The position numbers and the translations under genes were made by a program. Below are positions 50,489-59,528 of a stretch of 64,000 bases of DNA, piece by piece. Origin of the DNA: Pseudomonas kilonensis (GTDB lineage: Bacteria > Pseudomonadota > Gammaproteobacteria > Pseudomonadales > Pseudomonadaceae); the NCBI RefSeq assembly GCF_001269885.1, contig NZ_LHVH01000026.1, positions 62,001-126,000 on the forward strand, in the 5' to 3' direction. Positions within the stretch are counted from its first letter, which is position 1, and each line of letters starts with the position of its first letter. Below the pieces are notes generated by a model. That model was given only the letters and a program-made list of their open reading frames with translations, did no database searches and was not told the DNA's origin.

Positions 50489-51094
50489 TTATTCGTTGCT
50501 CATCCCCAGCAGGCTGCGGGCATATTCACGCAAAGGCGGGGCGATGAGGTCTTGTGGCTGCTTGTCGTGCAACGTCAGTAAACCGCCACGACTCTTGATC
50601 CGTGCAGTATCAATCAAATACTGGGTGCTGGTCTCGATCAACATGATTTGAATCACGCTGGTATCGACGCCCAGACGATCCACGGCTTCTTCATCCTGCC
50701 ATTCGTCAGTGTTGCCAATGCGGTTGTCGGCCTTGGCGAAGCGGGTGTACAGCAAATAATGGGCGCCGGCGGAACGGGCTTCGCCCATGGCCTGGTCGAG
50801 GCCTTCGGGAACACGGGCGCGACGGACCATGGGGAAATATTCGATGAAGCCATTGAAGGCTTCCTCGGCCACGACGTTGGGACGCGGATAGGCACTGCCT
50901 GGCGGAGCAAAGGCGCCCTGGGCAATGTAGATGAACGAGTCTGGCTGAATACGCAGGTTGTTCACACGACGGCTGTCGCTATGGTCCAGCAGGCCAGCGT
51001 CGCTCATGTGGTAACGAACACCCTCTCCCATGTCGCTGACATTCATGCAGCCACCAAGCGCCAAAACGGCCAGCAGCAAAACCAGGCTACGCAT
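50489..51094 (-). CDS. DUF4823 lipoprotein
   Basis: This 201-aa lipoprotein has a lipobox (LAVLALGGC, Cys near residue 16). The mature part fits DUF4823: RYHMSDAGLLDHSDSRRVNN, LRIQPDSFIYIAQGAFAPPG, GAHYLLYTRFAKADNRIGN and IQIMLIETSTQYLIDTARIK. The start at 51094 (MRSLVLLLA) gives a clean signal; an ATG four codons earlier is possible. It is probably outer-membrane anchored. It lies 15 bp before DUF1285. The function is unknown. Confidence 0.87.
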   Translation of the reverse strand: MRSLVLLLAVLALGGCMNVSDMGEGVRYHMSDAGLLDHSDSRRVNNLRIQPDSFIYIAQGAFAPPGSAYPRPNVVAEEAFNGFIEYFPMVRRARVPEGLDQAMGEARSAGAHYLLYTRFAKADNRIGNTDEWQDEEAVDRLGVDTSVIQIMLIETSTQYLIDTARIKSRGGLLTLHDKQPQDLIAPPLREYARSLLGMSNE

Positions 51095-51200
51095 CCTACC
51101 CTCCAAAAACCGGTGTCGGAAAACCGGCGAATGGTCGTGGGATGCAGCTTTTGCGCCAGCTCATCGAGATGGGGGGCAGATGTATCCAAGTGAATGGAAA

Positions 51201-51278
51201 ATTGCTATCGCGGGCAAGCCTTGCTCCCACATGGTAAGCGTCGTACTTGTGGGAGCAAGGCTTGCCCGCGATAGCAAT
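51201..51278. repeat. REP pair with perfect 31-bp arms
   Basis: The left arm starting ATTGCTATCGCGGGCAAGCC (51201-51231) is mirrored exactly at 51248-51278 around a loop of 16 bp. It ends three bases before the moaA stop codon, so it could act as an mRNA end for moaA. Confidence 0.92.
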
Positions 51279-51281
51279 AGA

Positions 51282-52250
51282 TCAGCCGCCGATGATTTTC
51301 ATGATGGTCGCGCCGCCGGAGAATGCCACTTCCTGCTTGTCCCCCAACGCCTTGACCAGCAAGCGCTGAAGCGCCGGCAAGGCCTGGTGACGGGGCTTGT
51401 CCAGCAGGTCGCCGACGAAGTGACGGTTACTCGACGACAGGCAGCCGTGCAGCCAGCCCGTGGAAGACAACCGCAGGCGCGAACAGGTACGGCAAAACGG
51501 CACGCTTTCGTTGGCGATCACGCCAAAGTGACCCAGCCCCGGTATCTCATAGCGCACCGCCGTGGCATCCACCGGGGCGTCGGCTTGCAGGTATTCGTAT
51601 TGATCGCCAATCAGGCTCAGCAACTGTTGAAGGCTGACGAACTGCTGCAAAAATGCGTTGGAATCGCTGGCCAGATGGCCCATGCGCATCAACTCGATGA
51701 AACGCAACTCATAGCCACGTTCCAGGCAGTATTCGAGCAAAGGCATCACCTGGTCCAGGTTCTGCCCGCGCAACGGCACCATGTTGACCTTGATCTTCAT
51801 CCCGGTGGCCCGGGCCTGCTCCATACCATCAAGCACGGTCGCCAGGTCGCCGCCACGGGCGATACTGCGAAACGCGGCAGGGTCCAGGGTGTCGAGGGAA
51901 ACATTGATACGACGGATACCGGCGTCTACCAGCAACGGCAGCTTTTTCGCCAGCAACTGGCCATTGGTGGTCAGGCTGATGTCCTCCAGCCCCATCTGCC
52001 CCACCGCCGTCATGAAACGCTCGAGCTTGGGGCTGACCAACGGTTCGCCGCCAGTGATGCGCAGCCGCTCGATGCCGGCGGCCTCGATCAAATAGGCTAC
52101 GCCACGCGCCATGGCCTCGGCCGACAGTTCATCCTGCGCAGCCACCAACCGCTTGCCGTCAGGCACGCAGTAGGTACAGGCGTAATTGCAGGCGGAGGTC
52201 AGGCTTATCCGCAGATTACGGAAACGCCTGCCTTGACGGTCAACGATCAT
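51282..52250 (-). CDS. moaA: GTP 3',8-cyclase (molybdenum cofactor biosynthesis)
   Basis: This 322-aa radical-SAM enzyme starts molybdopterin synthesis by cyclising GTP. The N-terminal 4Fe-4S cluster is bound by CNYACTYC (near residue 21), the SAM region includes ITGGEPLVSP, and the C-terminal cluster ligands are in CRTCSRLRLSSTGWLHGC. The last residues IMKIIGG carry the essential Gly-Gly tail. It stands alone, away from other moa genes, so it is either the only copy or one of two. A hairpin of unknown role lies upstream (52345-52370). Confidence 0.96.
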   Translation of the reverse strand: MIVDRQGRRFRNLRISLTSACNYACTYCVPDGKRLVAAQDELSAEAMARGVAYLIEAAGIERLRITGGEPLVSPKLERFMTAVGQMGLEDISLTTNGQLLAKKLPLLVDAGIRRINVSLDTLDPAAFRSIARGGDLATVLDGMEQARATGMKIKVNMVPLRGQNLDQVMPLLEYCLERGYELRFIELMRMGHLASDSNAFLQQFVSLQQLLSLIGDQYEYLQADAPVDATAVRYEIPGLGHFGVIANESVPFCRTCSRLRLSSTGWLHGCLSSSNRHFVGDLLDKPRHQALPALQRLLVKALGDKQEVAFSGGATIMKIIGG

Positions 52251-52344
52251 GGATCACTCCGGCACGAGAAAAATCGGACTCGCGAAAATTGACCTAGAAA
52301 TCAAGATTCCGCAAGACCCAAGCCTGAGTATATTACTGGGACAC

Positions 52345-52370
52345 TGCGCCATGTAAGCGGACATGGCGCA
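52345..52370. promoter_or_regulatory. Perfect 10-bp-arm hairpin between tetR and moaA
   Basis: TGCGCCATGT, loop AAGCGG, ACATGGCGCA is a perfect dyad. There is no T-run on either side, so it is not a standard terminator. It could be a protein-binding site or an mRNA structure for the leftward moaA transcript. Confidence 0.4.
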
Positions 52371-52403
52371 ATAAGACAGCTGAATGTCTTGGCCTGTGCG
52401 GCC

Positions 52404-53042
52404 TTAGCTGCTCGGGACGTCGGTATCGCGCTTGCGCTTGTTGCCCATGCGCACGCCGATGTCCATCAGGAACTGGAAGAAACCTTCCTGGTCTTCCAGC
52501 ACGTTGCTCCAGAACGGCGAGTGATACAGCGCCACCGCACCGTGCACCAGCGCCCAGGCAGCGCAGTAATGGAAATAAGGCGGCACGTCTTCGAGCTTGC
52601 CTTCGCTGATCCGGCCCTTGATCAGCAGGGTCAGGCGTTCGAAGTTCGAGGCGCGGATCTTGTGCAGCTCCTCGACCATTTCCGGCACCTGGTTGCCCTT
52701 GACCACCTTCTCTTCCAGGCGATCGAACAAGCGGTAGCGCTGCGGGTCGCGCATGCGGAACTCGAAGTAGGCCCGGGACAGGGCCTCCTTGTCCTTGTCC
52801 ACATCGGCCGAGTGCAGCAGCTCGTTCAAATCGCGTTCGTAGTCGAGCATCAGGCGCAGGTAGATCTCCGCCTTGGATTTGAAATGTTTATAAATCGTGC
52901 CTTTGCCGATACCCACGGCATCCGCAATCATCTCGACGGTGACACTGTCTTCACCCTGGTCGAGGAACAACTTGAGCGCGGTGTCGAGAATTTCCTGCTC
53001 GCGGCGGCGAAACTCACGGACCTTACGGGGTTCTTTGTGCAT
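52404..53042 (-). CDS. TetR/AcrR family transcriptional regulator
   Basis: This is a 212-aa regulator with an N-terminal HTH (MIADAVGIGKGTIYKHFKSK, residues about 38-57) and a helical ligand/dimer domain of ordinary length (FRMRDPQRYRLFDRLEEKVV, MVEELHKIRASNFERLTLLI). It is the counterpart, by gene order, of a TetR gene that sits beside RgsA and tatD in P. aeruginosa. The ligand and targets cannot be read here. A basic tail (GNKRKRDTD) ends the protein. Confidence 0.9.
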   Translation of the reverse strand: MHKEPRKVREFRRREQEILDTALKLFLDQGEDSVTVEMIADAVGIGKGTIYKHFKSKAEIYLRLMLDYERDLNELLHSADVDKDKEALSRAYFEFRMRDPQRYRLFDRLEEKVVKGNQVPEMVEELHKIRASNFERLTLLIKGRISEGKLEDVPPYFHYCAAWALVHGAVALYHSPFWSNVLEDQEGFFQFLMDIGVRMGNKRKRDTDVPSS

Positions 53043-53289
53043 AAGAAAAAGGTCTGAAGGGTCAAAATTCGAAGCCGGGTATTATGCCTAACTTACGCAA
53101 AAATGCACGGATCATCCGTTCTCGGCCACTGTTCTTCACAAAACCGTACCCACCCGGCTCGCCGTTTCTCACGCCAATGCGCCGCGCCTGCGAGCTTTGG
53201 CGACAGTGAGAACTTATCCGAAGCGAGCGTATTCCAAATTTGTTTAAAAACCGCCCCGGCCAGACTGGACGGGTTGGCATACTGATCAA

Positions 53290-53418
53290 TACTTGAACTG
53301 TCGGCGCGACATCTCCCCCAAGTGACGCGCTGATGAAGGTACCAACGGACCGCGTACCTTTGTTTTACTCCTAATGGTCTTAACCCGGATTCACCCCCCA
53401 GAACCCGGGTTTTTTTTG
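53290..53418 (+). ncRNA. rgsA: RgsA (P16) small RNA
   Basis: A free-standing unit in the gap between tetR and tatD ends in a strong terminator (AACCCGG, long loop, CCCGGGTTTTTTTT at 53382-53417). It has a sigma-S-like extended -10 (GGCATACT, near 53276-53283) about 10 bp before the proposed start. Its place between the TetR gene and tatD, its strand and its length near 125 nt all match RgsA, a stress- and RpoS-dependent Pseudomonas sRNA. The exact 5' end is estimated. Recognition rests on gene order and layout more than a full alignment. Confidence 0.75.
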
Positions 53419-53426
53419 CATGGAAT

Positions 53427-54221
53427 TCAGGCTTGCGCCGGACGCACATGAGCCAGCGGAAACAATTGCTTAAAATTTTCCGTCGTCTGCTCGGCAAACC
53501 GTTCGTAGGACTCACCGCGCAGCATCGCCAGAAACTCTGCCACTTCCCGTACGTATTGCGGAAGGTTCGGCTTGCCACGATAGGGAATGGGCGCCAGGTA
53601 AGGCGAGTCGGTCTCCACCAACAGCCGATCAGCCGGCACCTTGCTGGCAACGTCGCGCAATGCATCGGCATTGCGGAACGTGACAATCCCGGACAAGGAA
53701 ATGTAATAGCCCATGTCCAGGGCGGCCTTGGCCATGTCCCAGTCTTCGGTGAAGCAATGCAGCACCCCGGCCTGGGGCAGCGCGGCGTCACGCAGCAAGG
53801 CCAGGGTGTCGGCCCGGGCGCCACGGGTGTGGATGATCACCGGCTTGCCGGTTTGCCGGGCGGCCTCCAGGTGCAGCCGGAACGACGCCTGCTGCACGTC
53901 GGCGGCTTCCGGTTCGTAGTGATAGTCCAGGCCGGTTTCGCCGATGGCGACTACCCGTGGATGGTCCAGCTCACGCAACAGCCAATCGAGCGCCGGCGCG
54001 GCGTCGGGCTGGACATCCAGCGGGTGGACACCGACCGAGCAATCGACATCGGCATAACGTTCGGCCAGCGCCTTGACGTCGGCGGCGTTGTCGACGCTGA
54101 CGCCAATGCACAGGAAATGACCGACACCCCGTTCACGGGCCGCGTCCAGCGCAGCATCCAGGGAGCCGCCATGGGCAGCGAGGTCGAGACGGTCAAGGTG
54201 ACAATGGGAATCTACAAGCAT
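53427..54221 (-). CDS. TatD family metal-dependent hydrolase
   Basis: This is a 264-aa TIM-barrel deoxyribonuclease/exonuclease. Metal ligands are in LVDSHCHLDRL (His-x-His near residues 6-8), IGETGLDYHYEPE (Glu near 93), PVIIHTRGA (His near 130), LHCFTEDWDMA (His near 155) and LVETDSPYLAP (Asp near 205). This is the YcfH-like member normally found beside pilZ and holB, as here. It lies 11 bp after pilZ at the end of the leftward cluster. Confidence 0.93.
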   Translation of the reverse strand: MLVDSHCHLDRLDLAAHGGSLDAALDAARERGVGHFLCIGVSVDNAADVKALAERYADVDCSVGVHPLDVQPDAAPALDWLLRELDHPRVVAIGETGLDYHYEPEAADVQQASFRLHLEAARQTGKPVIIHTRGARADTLALLRDAALPQAGVLHCFTEDWDMAKAALDMGYYISLSGIVTFRNADALRDVASKVPADRLLVETDSPYLAPIPYRGKPNLPQYVREVAEFLAMLRGESYERFAEQTTENFKQLFPLAHVRPAQA

Positions 54222-54232
54222 AAAAGGCCGGG

Positions 54233-54589
54233 CTACATCGTATGGGTGGGACGGTCGGACTTCAGGGAGCCGGCCAAGTGGGTTTCGATCTGATTGCGGG
54301 CGGAATTGTCGCCGTCGCTGAATTGCACACCGACGCCGGCGGCCCGGTTGCCCTGGGCGCCTTTGGGAGTTATCCAGATCACCTTGCCGGCGACCGGGAT
54401 CTTTTCCGATTCATCCATCAGGCTCAAGAGCATGAACACTTCATCGCCCAAGCGATAACTTTTGTTGGTCGGAATGAACAGGCCGCCGTTCTTGATGAAG
54501 GGCATGTAGGCGGCGTAAAGCACCGATTTGTCCTTGATGGTCAGGGACAGGATGCCGTTGCGTGGCCCGGGACTGACAGGTTCGTTCAT
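54233..54589 (-). CDS. pilZ: PilZ domain protein
   Basis: This 118-aa PilZ protein of the type IV pilus class is needed for pilus assembly through FimX and PilB in Pseudomonas. The sequence has NGILSLTIKDKSVLYAAYMP, GGLFIPTNKSYRLGDEVFM and GKVIWITPKGAQGNRAAGVG. The c-di-GMP RxxxR motif of binding PilZ proteins is absent from the N-terminus, as known for this class. It lies between holB (42 bp) and tatD (11 bp) in the usual order. Confidence 0.93.
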   Translation of the reverse strand: MNEPVSPGPRNGILSLTIKDKSVLYAAYMPFIKNGGLFIPTNKSYRLGDEVFMLLSLMDESEKIPVAGKVIWITPKGAQGNRAAGVGVQFSDGDNSARNQIETHLAGSLKSDRPTHTM

Positions 54590-54631
54590 GCTGATCTCCG
54601 CTGCGATTGAGCTGAGTTTAGGCGGTACCTG

Positions 54632-55618
54632 TCAGTTTCGACCAGGCAAACTCGCCCACTGCACCAACAGCGCCTCGAGCAACAGCACCCGATTGAGGTT
54701 CGCTTTGCCCAACACCTTCTGACGTTGGGCAAGAATCCAGTCCTGAATGTTCAAGATTTTATCCTGGCTGCTTTTTTGCGCCAGGTACTGGATCACCTTG
54801 CGCATGTCCGCCAACCCCAGGCCGGCCTCGTCCTCGGTCAACTGGTAACGCAGGATCAGGCTCGACCAGTCGCAGAACCAGTCAAACAGCAGGAGTAACG
54901 GGATGGCGTTCCAGCCCTCGGCCAATTGCGTGGGGGATTGTTGCTGCTTGAGCAGTTTCTTGACCCCGTCCACCACCAAGGCCCGCTGCTCACGCACGCC
55001 CTGGGCCTGAAGGCTGACAGCCGCCAGGGGCGAGCCGGCCGCCAGGGTCAGCAGCTCGACACGCTCTTCGTCGCTGCTGTCGGGCAAGGCCTGGGCCAGC
55101 CACTGCAAGCTCATCGCCTCGCTCGGCAGCGGGCAGGCCTGTTGCACGCAGCGACTCTTGATGGTCGGCAGCAAGCGACTCGGCTGGTGGCTGACCAGCA
55201 ACAGCACGGTGTCGCCAGAAGGTTCTTCGAGACTTTTAAGCAAGGCGTTGGCAGCGTTGATGTTCATCGACTCGACGGGCTCGATCAGCACCACCTTGCG
55301 CCCGCCCATCTGTGAGGTCTGGACCACGAAGCTGACCAGGTCCCGAACCTGGTCGACCTTGATCGCCTTGTCCGCCTCTTCCGGTTCCAGCACATAATTG
55401 TCGGGATGGCTGCCGGCCCTGAGCAGCAGGCAGGACTTGCACTCGCCACAGGCGTTCGAGACACCCGGACGCTGGCACAGCAGGCTGGCCATCAGGCGCT
55501 CGGCCAGTGCCCGCTTGCCGATGCCGGCCGGGCCATGCAACAGATAGGCATGGGCATGCTGGGCACGACCGGCCAGTTGCTGCCAGAGGCTGTCTTGCCA
55601 GGGATAGGCTTCAGCCAC
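54632..55618 (-). CDS. holB: DNA polymerase III subunit delta'
   Basis: This is a 328-aa clamp-loader subunit. The P-loop-like motif is LHGPAGIGKRALAER near residue 28. A zinc module follows with CQRPGVSNACGECKSCLL (four Cys near 50-65). SRC-like arginine-finger context is in LPTIKSRCVQQACPLP near 160. I choose the GTG at 55618 because GGAG lies seven bases upstream and the core begins there (AEAYPWQDSL). It overlaps the tmk stop by eight bases, showing coupling. Confidence 0.93.
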   Translation of the reverse strand: MAEAYPWQDSLWQQLAGRAQHAHAYLLHGPAGIGKRALAERLMASLLCQRPGVSNACGECKSCLLLRAGSHPDNYVLEPEEADKAIKVDQVRDLVSFVVQTSQMGGRKVVLIEPVESMNINAANALLKSLEEPSGDTVLLLVSHQPSRLLPTIKSRCVQQACPLPSEAMSLQWLAQALPDSSDEERVELLTLAAGSPLAAVSLQAQGVREQRALVVDGVKKLLKQQQSPTQLAEGWNAIPLLLLFDWFCDWSSLILRYQLTEDEAGLGLADMRKVIQYLAQKSSQDKILNIQDWILAQRQKVLGKANLNRVLLLEALLVQWASLPGRN

Positions 55619-56243
55619 GGACACGCTCCAGCAAACGCGGCAGCAAGCCGTCCAGGGACTGTTGGACCTGAGCCAGCGGTTGCGCCGCATCGATCAGCAG
55701 GTAACGCGCCGGGGCGGCCTTGGCGCGACTCAGGAAGGCACTGCGCACGGCGTTGAAGAAAGCCTGGCCCTCAAGCTCGAAACGATCCAGCCGGCCACGG
55801 GCACTGGCGCGGGCCAGGCCGATTTCCACCGGCAGGTCGAACACCAGGGTCAGGTCTGGTCGCAGGTCACCCTGGACGAAGGTTTCCAACGCGGCGATGC
55901 GCTCCACGGACAAGCCCCGGCCGCCGCCCTGGTAGGCATAGGTCGAATCGGTAAAACGATCGCAGAGCACCACCGCGCCGCGGGCCAGCGCCGGGCGAAT
56001 CACCTCGGCCAGATGCTGTGCCCTGGCCGCGAACACCAGCAACAGCTCGGTGTCGGGGTTCATGACCTCTTCAATGGGTGCCAGCAGCACCTCGCGAATT
56101 CGCTCGGCCAGCGGCGTACCGCCCGGCTCGCGGGTCAACACCACCTCGATGCCGGCAGCCCGCAGGCGTTCGGCCAGGTATTCGCGGTTAGTGCTCTTGC
56201 CGGCGCCTTCCGGGCCTTCCAGCGTTATAAACAAGCCAGTCAC
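55611..56243 (-). CDS. tmk: Thymidylate kinase
   Basis: This 210-aa kinase phosphorylates dTMP to dTDP. The P-loop is LEGPEGAGKSTNREYLAERL near residues 8-27, the DRF motif with substrate Arg is LCDRFTDSTYAYQGGGRGL near 93, and the LID is ASARGRLDRFELEG near 145. The start is GTG (MTGLFITL). It lies 22 bp after mltG and overlaps holB, inside the long leftward operon. Confidence 0.95.
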   Translation of the reverse strand: MTGLFITLEGPEGAGKSTNREYLAERLRAAGIEVVLTREPGGTPLAERIREVLLAPIEEVMNPDTELLLVFAARAQHLAEVIRPALARGAVVLCDRFTDSTYAYQGGGRGLSVERIAALETFVQGDLRPDLTLVFDLPVEIGLARASARGRLDRFELEGQAFFNAVRSAFLSRAKAAPARYLLIDAAQPLAQVQQSLDGLLPRLLERVRG

Positions 56244-56265
56244 AGGCGATCCTTAATCAAAGTCA

Positions 56266-57423
56266 TTACGGGCTCGGCGGCTCGCTGGCATCCGGTTCGG
56301 GAGCAGGCACTTGGGGCGGCACCTGGGGTACAGCGTCGGGCGCCGTGTCGGGTGACGCCGCGGGAATGGGTGCCTGTTCGTCCGGCGTTGCCGGGGCCGG
56401 GCTGGAGCGGTAATCGGCACGGCGCTTGAGTTGGAATTCACGCACCGCGTTGTTGTGCGACTCCAGGTCATCGGAAAACACGTGGCTGCCGTCACCGCGC
56501 GCGACGAAGTAAAGGCTGTTGCCCGACACCGGGTTCAATGCCGCATGAATCGCTTCGCGCCCCACCATCGCAATCGGCGTCGGCGGCAAGCCCGGGATCA
56601 AGTAGGTGTTATAGGGGTTCTCTTCTTTCAGATGGGCGCGGGTGAGTTTGCCGGTGTAGCGCTCGCCCAGGCCATAGATCACCGTGGGGTCGGTCTGCAG
56701 CAGCATGCCCAGGCGCATGCGCCGCACAAAGACGCCGGCAATCTGCCCGCGTTCCTGGGGCACACCGGTTTCCTTCTCCACCAGGGACGCCATGATCAGC
56801 GCCTGATATGGCTGGGTGTAAGGCACATCGGCGGCACGTTGCGCCCACTCTTTGGCGAGCACGTCTTCCAGGCGGTCGTAGGCTTTTTGCAGCAGGTCGA
56901 CATCCGAGGTGCCGCGCACGAAGCGATAGGTGTCCGGGAAGAACCGGCCTTCGGGAAATATCCCGGAGTGACCAAGACGGTCCATGACCTGGCTGTCGCT
57001 CAGGCCGGTGAGGGTCTGCTGGAGCTTTTCATCCTTGGCCAGTGCGGCGCGCACCTGGCGGAAGTTCCAGCCCTCCACCAGCGTTACGCTGTACTGCACC
57101 ACTTCGCCGCGCTTCCAGACACCGATCAGACCTTCCATGGTCATGCCCGGCACCATCCGATATTCACCGGAGTGCAACGGCTGGCCAGCGAGATTGAAGC
57201 GCCAATAGATCCGCAGCCAGAAAGCGTCCTTGATCAGGCCATCGGCTTCGAGGCGCTTGAGGGTTCCGGTCGGGGTGGTCCCGTTGGGCACGTCCAGCAA
57301 TTCTTCCTGGGTGATGTTCAGCGGCTGTTGCAGCGCCGAATGAATCTTCCAGGCCGAAGCGCCCAACAACAGCCCTGCCAGAACCAGTCCGGTCTCCAGC
57401 AGCAGCAAGAATTTACGTCTCAC
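56266..57423 (-). CDS. mltG: Endolytic peptidoglycan transglycosylase MltG
   Basis: This 385-aa inner-membrane enzyme cuts nascent glycan strands and so ends their growth. One N-terminal membrane helix (LLLETGLVLAGLLLGASAW) is followed by a LysM-like region and the YceG domain. The catalytic Glu is in MASLVEKETGVPQERGQIAG near residue 225, and NTYLIPGLPPTPIAMVG follows. A Pro/Ala/Asp-rich tail (about 45 residues) extends beyond the usual end. The start is GTG with a weak site, three bases after pabC, so translation is probably coupled. Confidence 0.94.
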   Translation of the reverse strand: MRRKFLLLLETGLVLAGLLLGASAWKIHSALQQPLNITQEELLDVPNGTTPTGTLKRLEADGLIKDAFWLRIYWRFNLAGQPLHSGEYRMVPGMTMEGLIGVWKRGEVVQYSVTLVEGWNFRQVRAALAKDEKLQQTLTGLSDSQVMDRLGHSGIFPEGRFFPDTYRFVRGTSDVDLLQKAYDRLEDVLAKEWAQRAADVPYTQPYQALIMASLVEKETGVPQERGQIAGVFVRRMRLGMLLQTDPTVIYGLGERYTGKLTRAHLKEENPYNTYLIPGLPPTPIAMVGREAIHAALNPVSGNSLYFVARGDGSHVFSDDLESHNNAVREFQLKRRADYRSSPAPATPDEQAPIPAASPDTAPDAVPQVPPQVPAPEPDASEPPSP

Positions 57424-57426
57424 GAA

Positions 57427-58242
57427 TCAAACATCCAATAGCGCACGGGCAAGGGTTTGCAGTTTACGGGTGAGCGGGCCAACCGACCAGCGCGCCGAAC
57501 CGCATCCGCGTACCGGCCACACGCCATAAACGCTGTTGCAGACGAAGACTTCATCAGCCTGGTGCAGCTGTTCGAGACTGATGTCCGTGATTTGCGTGGC
57601 GATGCCCAGGGACTTGGCTTGAAACAATAATTCTGCGCGCATCACGCCGGCCACGCCGCAACGGCTCAGGTCCGCCGTGAACAACACGCCATCGCGCACC
57701 AGGAACAGGTTGCTGAACACACCTTCGATCACCCGCCCGGAGGTATCCAGAATCAGGCCTTCGGCGTACTGCCCATCGCTCCATTCGGCACGAGCCAGCA
57801 CTTGTTCCAGGCGATTGAGGTGCTTGAGGCCGGCGAGCAAGGGCTGCTCGGACAACCGCACGCTGCAAGGAAACAGCAGAACGCCTTGTTCGGCATGGGC
57901 GGCGGGATAAGCGGCTGGTGGGTTCCCTTGCAGGATGCGCCGGGCCGGGGTCGAGGGATCTGCGGCATAACCGCGCAGACTGTCGCCACGGGTCACGATC
58001 AGCTTCAGCACGCCGGCGTCCAGGCACCGGGCATAGGTATTCAGCTCGGCGCTCAACGCGCTCATGTCGACGTTGATCGCCAACCGCCGGCAACCGGTTT
58101 CCAGGCGTTGCAGGTGACGCTCCAGCAACACTGGCGCGCCATCGTGCACGGCGAGGGTCTCGAACAACCCATCGCCGTAAGCCAGGCCGCGATCTTTCAG
58201 CGACAGGACGTCGGCCGGCTGACCGTCGACCCAGCTTTCCAT
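57427..58242 (-). CDS. pabC: Aminodeoxychorismate lyase
   Basis: This 271-aa fold-type IV PLP enzyme makes 4-aminobenzoate for folate. The cofactor Lys is in GLKHLNRLEQVLARAEW near residue 142. The phosphate-binding regions are DGLFETLAV near 28 and GVFSNLFLVRDGV near 178. The ATG at 58242 overlaps the fabF stop by one base (TGATG), and no good site precedes it, so coupling is likely. It sits between fabF and mltG, the standard order. Confidence 0.94.
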   Translation of the reverse strand: MESWVDGQPADVLSLKDRGLAYGDGLFETLAVHDGAPVLLERHLQRLETGCRRLAINVDMSALSAELNTYARCLDAGVLKLIVTRGDSLRGYAADPSTPARRILQGNPPAAYPAAHAEQGVLLFPCSVRLSEQPLLAGLKHLNRLEQVLARAEWSDGQYAEGLILDTSGRVIEGVFSNLFLVRDGVLFTADLSRCGVAGVMRAELLFQAKSLGIATQITDISLEQLHQADEVFVCNSVYGVWPVRGCGSARWSVGPLTRKLQTLARALLDV

Positions 58243-59486
58243 CAACCGGCGAACCGGCGGAACACCAGCGAACCGTTGGTCCCGCCAAAGCCGAAGGAGT
58301 TGGACAGCACCACATCGATGTCCATGCTGCGGGCAGTGTGCGGCACGAAGTCCAGGTCGCAGCCTTCGTCCGGCTCATCGAGGTTGATGGTCGGCGGCGC
58401 TGTCTGGCTGTTGATCGCCAGGACGCTGAAGATCGCTTCCACCGCCCCTGCCGCACCCAGCAGGTGACCGGTCATGGACTTGGTCGAGCTGACCGCCAGC
58501 TTGTACGCGTGCTCGCCGAACACGGTCTTGATCGCCTGGGCTTCGGCCAGGTCGCCGGCCGGGGTCGAAGTGCCGTGGGCGTTGATGTACTGCACCTGCT
58601 CGCCGTTGAGTTTCGCATCACGCAAGGCGTTGGCGATGCAACGGGCAGCACCGGCGCCATCGGCCGGTGGCGACGTCATGTGGTACGCATCGCCACTGGT
58701 GCCAAAGCCGATCAGCTCGGCATAGATGGTCGCGCCGCGCGCCTTGGCGTGCTCCAGCTCCTCGAGCACCAGCGCACCGGCACCGTCGGACAGTACGAAG
58801 CCATCGCGGCCCTTGTCCCACGGCCGGCTCGCGCGGGCGGGCTCATCGTTGCGGGTCGACAGCGCGCGGGAAGCGCCAAAGCCACCCATGCCCAGGCCGC
58901 AAGCCGCCATCTCGGCGCCACCGGCGATCATCACGTCGGCTTCGTCGTACATGATGTTGCGCGCGGCCATGCCGATGCAGTGGGTACCGGTGGTGCACGC
59001 CGTGGCAATGGCGTAGTTGGGTCCCTGGGCACCCAGGTGGATGGACAGGAAACCGGAAATCATGTTGATGATCGAGCCCGGCACGAAGAACGGAGAAATC
59101 CGTCGCGGCCCCGATTCGTGCAGCGTGCGGCTGGTTTCTTCGATATTGGTCAAGCCGCCAATACCCGAACCCATGGCCACGCCGATGCGTTCACGGTTGG
59201 CGTCGGTGACTTCCAGCCCGGCGTTGCGCACTGCCTGGAAACCGGCTGCCAAGCCGTATTGAATGAACAGGTCAAGCTTGCGAGCTTCCTTGACCGACAG
59301 GTATTCCTCGACATTGAAGCCCTTTACCGAGCCGCCAAAACGGGTGGAATAGGCAGAAAGGTCGGTGTGTTCGATCAGACCAATGCCACTGCGGCCAGCC
59401 AGAATGCCCTGCCAACTGCTCGGCACATCCGTGCCCAGTGGCGACAACATACCCATACCGGTGACTACGACGCGTCTACGCGACAC
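58242..59486 (-). CDS. fabF: 3-oxoacyl-ACP synthase II
   Basis: This 414-aa condensing enzyme extends acyl-ACP with malonyl-ACP and is the main elongation enzyme for C16:1 to C18:1. The acylated Cys is in ATACTTGTHCIGMAARN near residue 165, and the two His are in NAHGTSTPAGDL (about 305) and STKSMTGHLLGAAGAVEAIF (about 342). The start is GTG with AAAGGAGAG upstream. It follows a terminator after acpP, so its expression depends on readthrough or a separate promoter. Confidence 0.96.
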   Translation of the reverse strand: MSRRRVVVTGMGMLSPLGTDVPSSWQGILAGRSGIGLIEHTDLSAYSTRFGGSVKGFNVEEYLSVKEARKLDLFIQYGLAAGFQAVRNAGLEVTDANRERIGVAMGSGIGGLTNIEETSRTLHESGPRRISPFFVPGSIINMISGFLSIHLGAQGPNYAIATACTTGTHCIGMAARNIMYDEADVMIAGGAEMAACGLGMGGFGASRALSTRNDEPARASRPWDKGRDGFVLSDGAGALVLEELEHAKARGATIYAELIGFGTSGDAYHMTSPPADGAGAARCIANALRDAKLNGEQVQYINAHGTSTPAGDLAEAQAIKTVFGEHAYKLAVSSTKSMTGHLLGAAGAVEAIFSVLAINSQTAPPTINLDEPDEGCDLDFVPHTARSMDIDVVLSNSFGFGGTNGSLVFRRFAG

Positions 59487-59528
59487 AGCACTCTCCTTTT
59501 TCTAATGACGACTTTGCATCAGGCCTAA

